Positions 25,447 through 25,930 of a DNA stretch of 25,930 nucleotides are shown here, piece after piece. The notes beneath the pieces are model-generated. The model did no database searches, was not told the DNA's origin, and saw only the letters and a list, made by a program, of their open reading frames with translations. This stretch comes from JADZAA01 sp039810485 (GTDB taxonomy: Bacteria; Bacteroidota; Ignavibacteria; Kapaibacteriales; UBA961). The stretch is from assembly GCA_039810485.1 (NCBI GenBank), contig JBDHXA010000043.1:1-25930 (forward strand), read 5' to 3'. The translations under genes were made by a program, and so were the position numbers. The number at the start of each line of letters is the position of its first letter. Position 1 is the stretch's first letter.

Positions 25447-25467
25447 ATGAGCCCACTCCGAAAAGTC
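25447..25467 (+). repeat. Terminal sequence of the IS at the right end of the window
   Basis: Core GAGCCCACTC followed by CGAAAAGTC; 20 of 21 bases are shared, inverted, with 18279-18299. The single difference (C 25459 here, A there) is matched by a change at the pairing position (G to T), so the small hairpin keeps that base pair. Confidence 0.75.
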
Positions 25468-25564
25468 GGATAAAAAAAACATAGATAATCAGCTGTTAAA
25501 TTGCAATATCGCATTTGTTTTCAAACTAACAGAAAAATATGGTAATACTTGTTGATAAATATAG

Positions 25565-25595
25565 TTGCATATTTCGCTTATTTTTATTACATTTG
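25565..25595 (+). promoter_or_regulatory. Bacteroidota-type promoter of the transposase (TTG-N20-TACATTTG)
   Basis: TTG at 25565-25567 and TACATTTG at 25588-25595 with a 20-base spacer, 33 bases before the ATG. This is the most complete -33/-7 pair in the window together with that of tRNA-fMet. Confidence 0.6.
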
Positions 25596-25628
25596 CCATG
25601 TATTGCAACTACTTAGCGTGCATTTATT

Positions 25629-25930
25629 ATGTTCAGAAAATCAAACTCTCATCCACAAATGAACATTTTTACTAATGTTCATTCAATGCTTCGAGAAAAC
25701 GAGTGCAAAATCTATGACAACCCTAAACATTGGCATAATATCTTCCGTGAGCATCTACTCAATGCCATTGATGAAGAACTCTTTGGAGTTCTCTTTGACA
25801 ATTCAACCGGAGCCCCAAACTATCCGGTTCGCATTATCTTAGGAATGACTCTTCTGAAAGAAGCATATAATTGCAGCGATTCACAACTCTTTGAGCGTTG
25901 TCAATTTGACATGCTCGCGCGAGCCGCGCT
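25629..25930 (+). CDS. Transposase, N-terminal part (DUF772 domain, IS1182-like)
   Basis: About 100 codons from ATG 25629 run off the window edge. The protein (MFRKSNSHPQMNIFTNVHSM...) contains PNYPVRIILGMTLLKEAYNC, which fits the DUF772-type N-terminal domain of IS5/IS1182 transposases (PxRxLxGLxxLKxxYxxSD). The following SDSQLFERCQFDMLARAA fits it too. The catalytic DDE domain is outside the window. The IS1182 assignment rests on this domain and is not certain; IS5-like is possible. Confidence 0.8.
   Translation, partial: MFRKSNSHPQMNIFTNVHSMLRENECKIYDNPKHWHNIFREHLLNAIDEELFGVLFDNSTGAPNYPVRIILGMTLLKEAYNCSDSQLFERCQFDMLARAA

Larger units (their letters stand above)
25447..25930 (+). mobile_element. 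Insertion sequence (IS1182-like), left end, cut by the window edge
   Basis: The left end is placed at 25447 by the repeat shared with 18279-18299. The first bases contain a small hairpin, TCCGA-AAAG-TCGGA (25457-25470). A promoter and transposase start follow at 25565-25629. The right end is outside the window, so the length and target duplication cannot be read. The 182 bases before the transposase hold no other gene. Confidence 0.75.

Noticed and set aside
18279..25930. A composite transposon carrying TonB receptor, alaS, deoC and gapA between the two IS ends
   Set aside because: The enclosed genes are housekeeping genes, the 18.28-kb end has no IS body, and the arrangement is better explained by two independent IS events.

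Overview
The window reads as an ordinary chromosomal stretch of an AT-rich member of the Bacteroidota/FCB group (possibly a Kapabacteria- or Ignavibacteria-like lineage; the exact taxon is inference). The reasons are a PorQ-type protein of the type IX secretion system, a TonB receptor with an N-terminal carboxypeptidase-like repeat, LVIVD-repeat lipoproteins, mostly weak Shine-Dalgarno sequences, and several exact TAnnTTTG -7 promoter elements, two of them with a TTG at the spacing expected for Bacteroidota. The window begins inside an IS30-family transposase and ends inside a second, unrelated transposase, so it is probably a contig bounded by repeats.

Left part (1-6.4 kb, mostly + strand): tail of an IS30 transposase; a GH57 glycoside hydrolase; a tightly overlapping three-gene operon (two LVIVD lipoproteins and a predicted outer-membrane barrel); an initiator tRNA-fMet with its own promoter and terminator; the Mg2+ transporter MgtE; and, convergent to it, a small secreted Lys/Glu/Ala-rich protein. 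The last two share a bidirectional terminator.

Middle part (6.5-14.9 kb): a minus-strand operon parA-parB-thioesterase-porQ, joining chromosome partition to an envelope/T9SS gene; a 420-bp gene-free gap; suhB-dapF on the minus strand; then, divergent, a four-SLBB polysaccharide export protein and a Wzz-type chain-length protein on the plus strand.

Right part (14.9-25.9 kb): an accessory-looking segment on the minus strand holds a complete type II restriction-modification pair that closely resembles HaeII (predicted target RGCGCY), a secreted alpha/beta hydrolase, and a TonB receptor that follows alaS by 17 bp. This segment is edged by two unusual sequences. One is a GC-richer structured stretch just downstream of the restriction gene (14.96-15.09 kb), which looks like a mobile-cassette end. 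The other is a solo copy of the terminal sequence of the IS at the right end of the window, which also supplies the stop codon of the TonB receptor gene. Divergent from alaS come deoC and gapA, then the IS.

I found no wholly new multi-gene system. The most unusual items are the two edge sequences of the accessory segment, the HaeII-like system itself, the ATGA-coupled lipoprotein/barrel operon, and the placement of porQ behind parAB.
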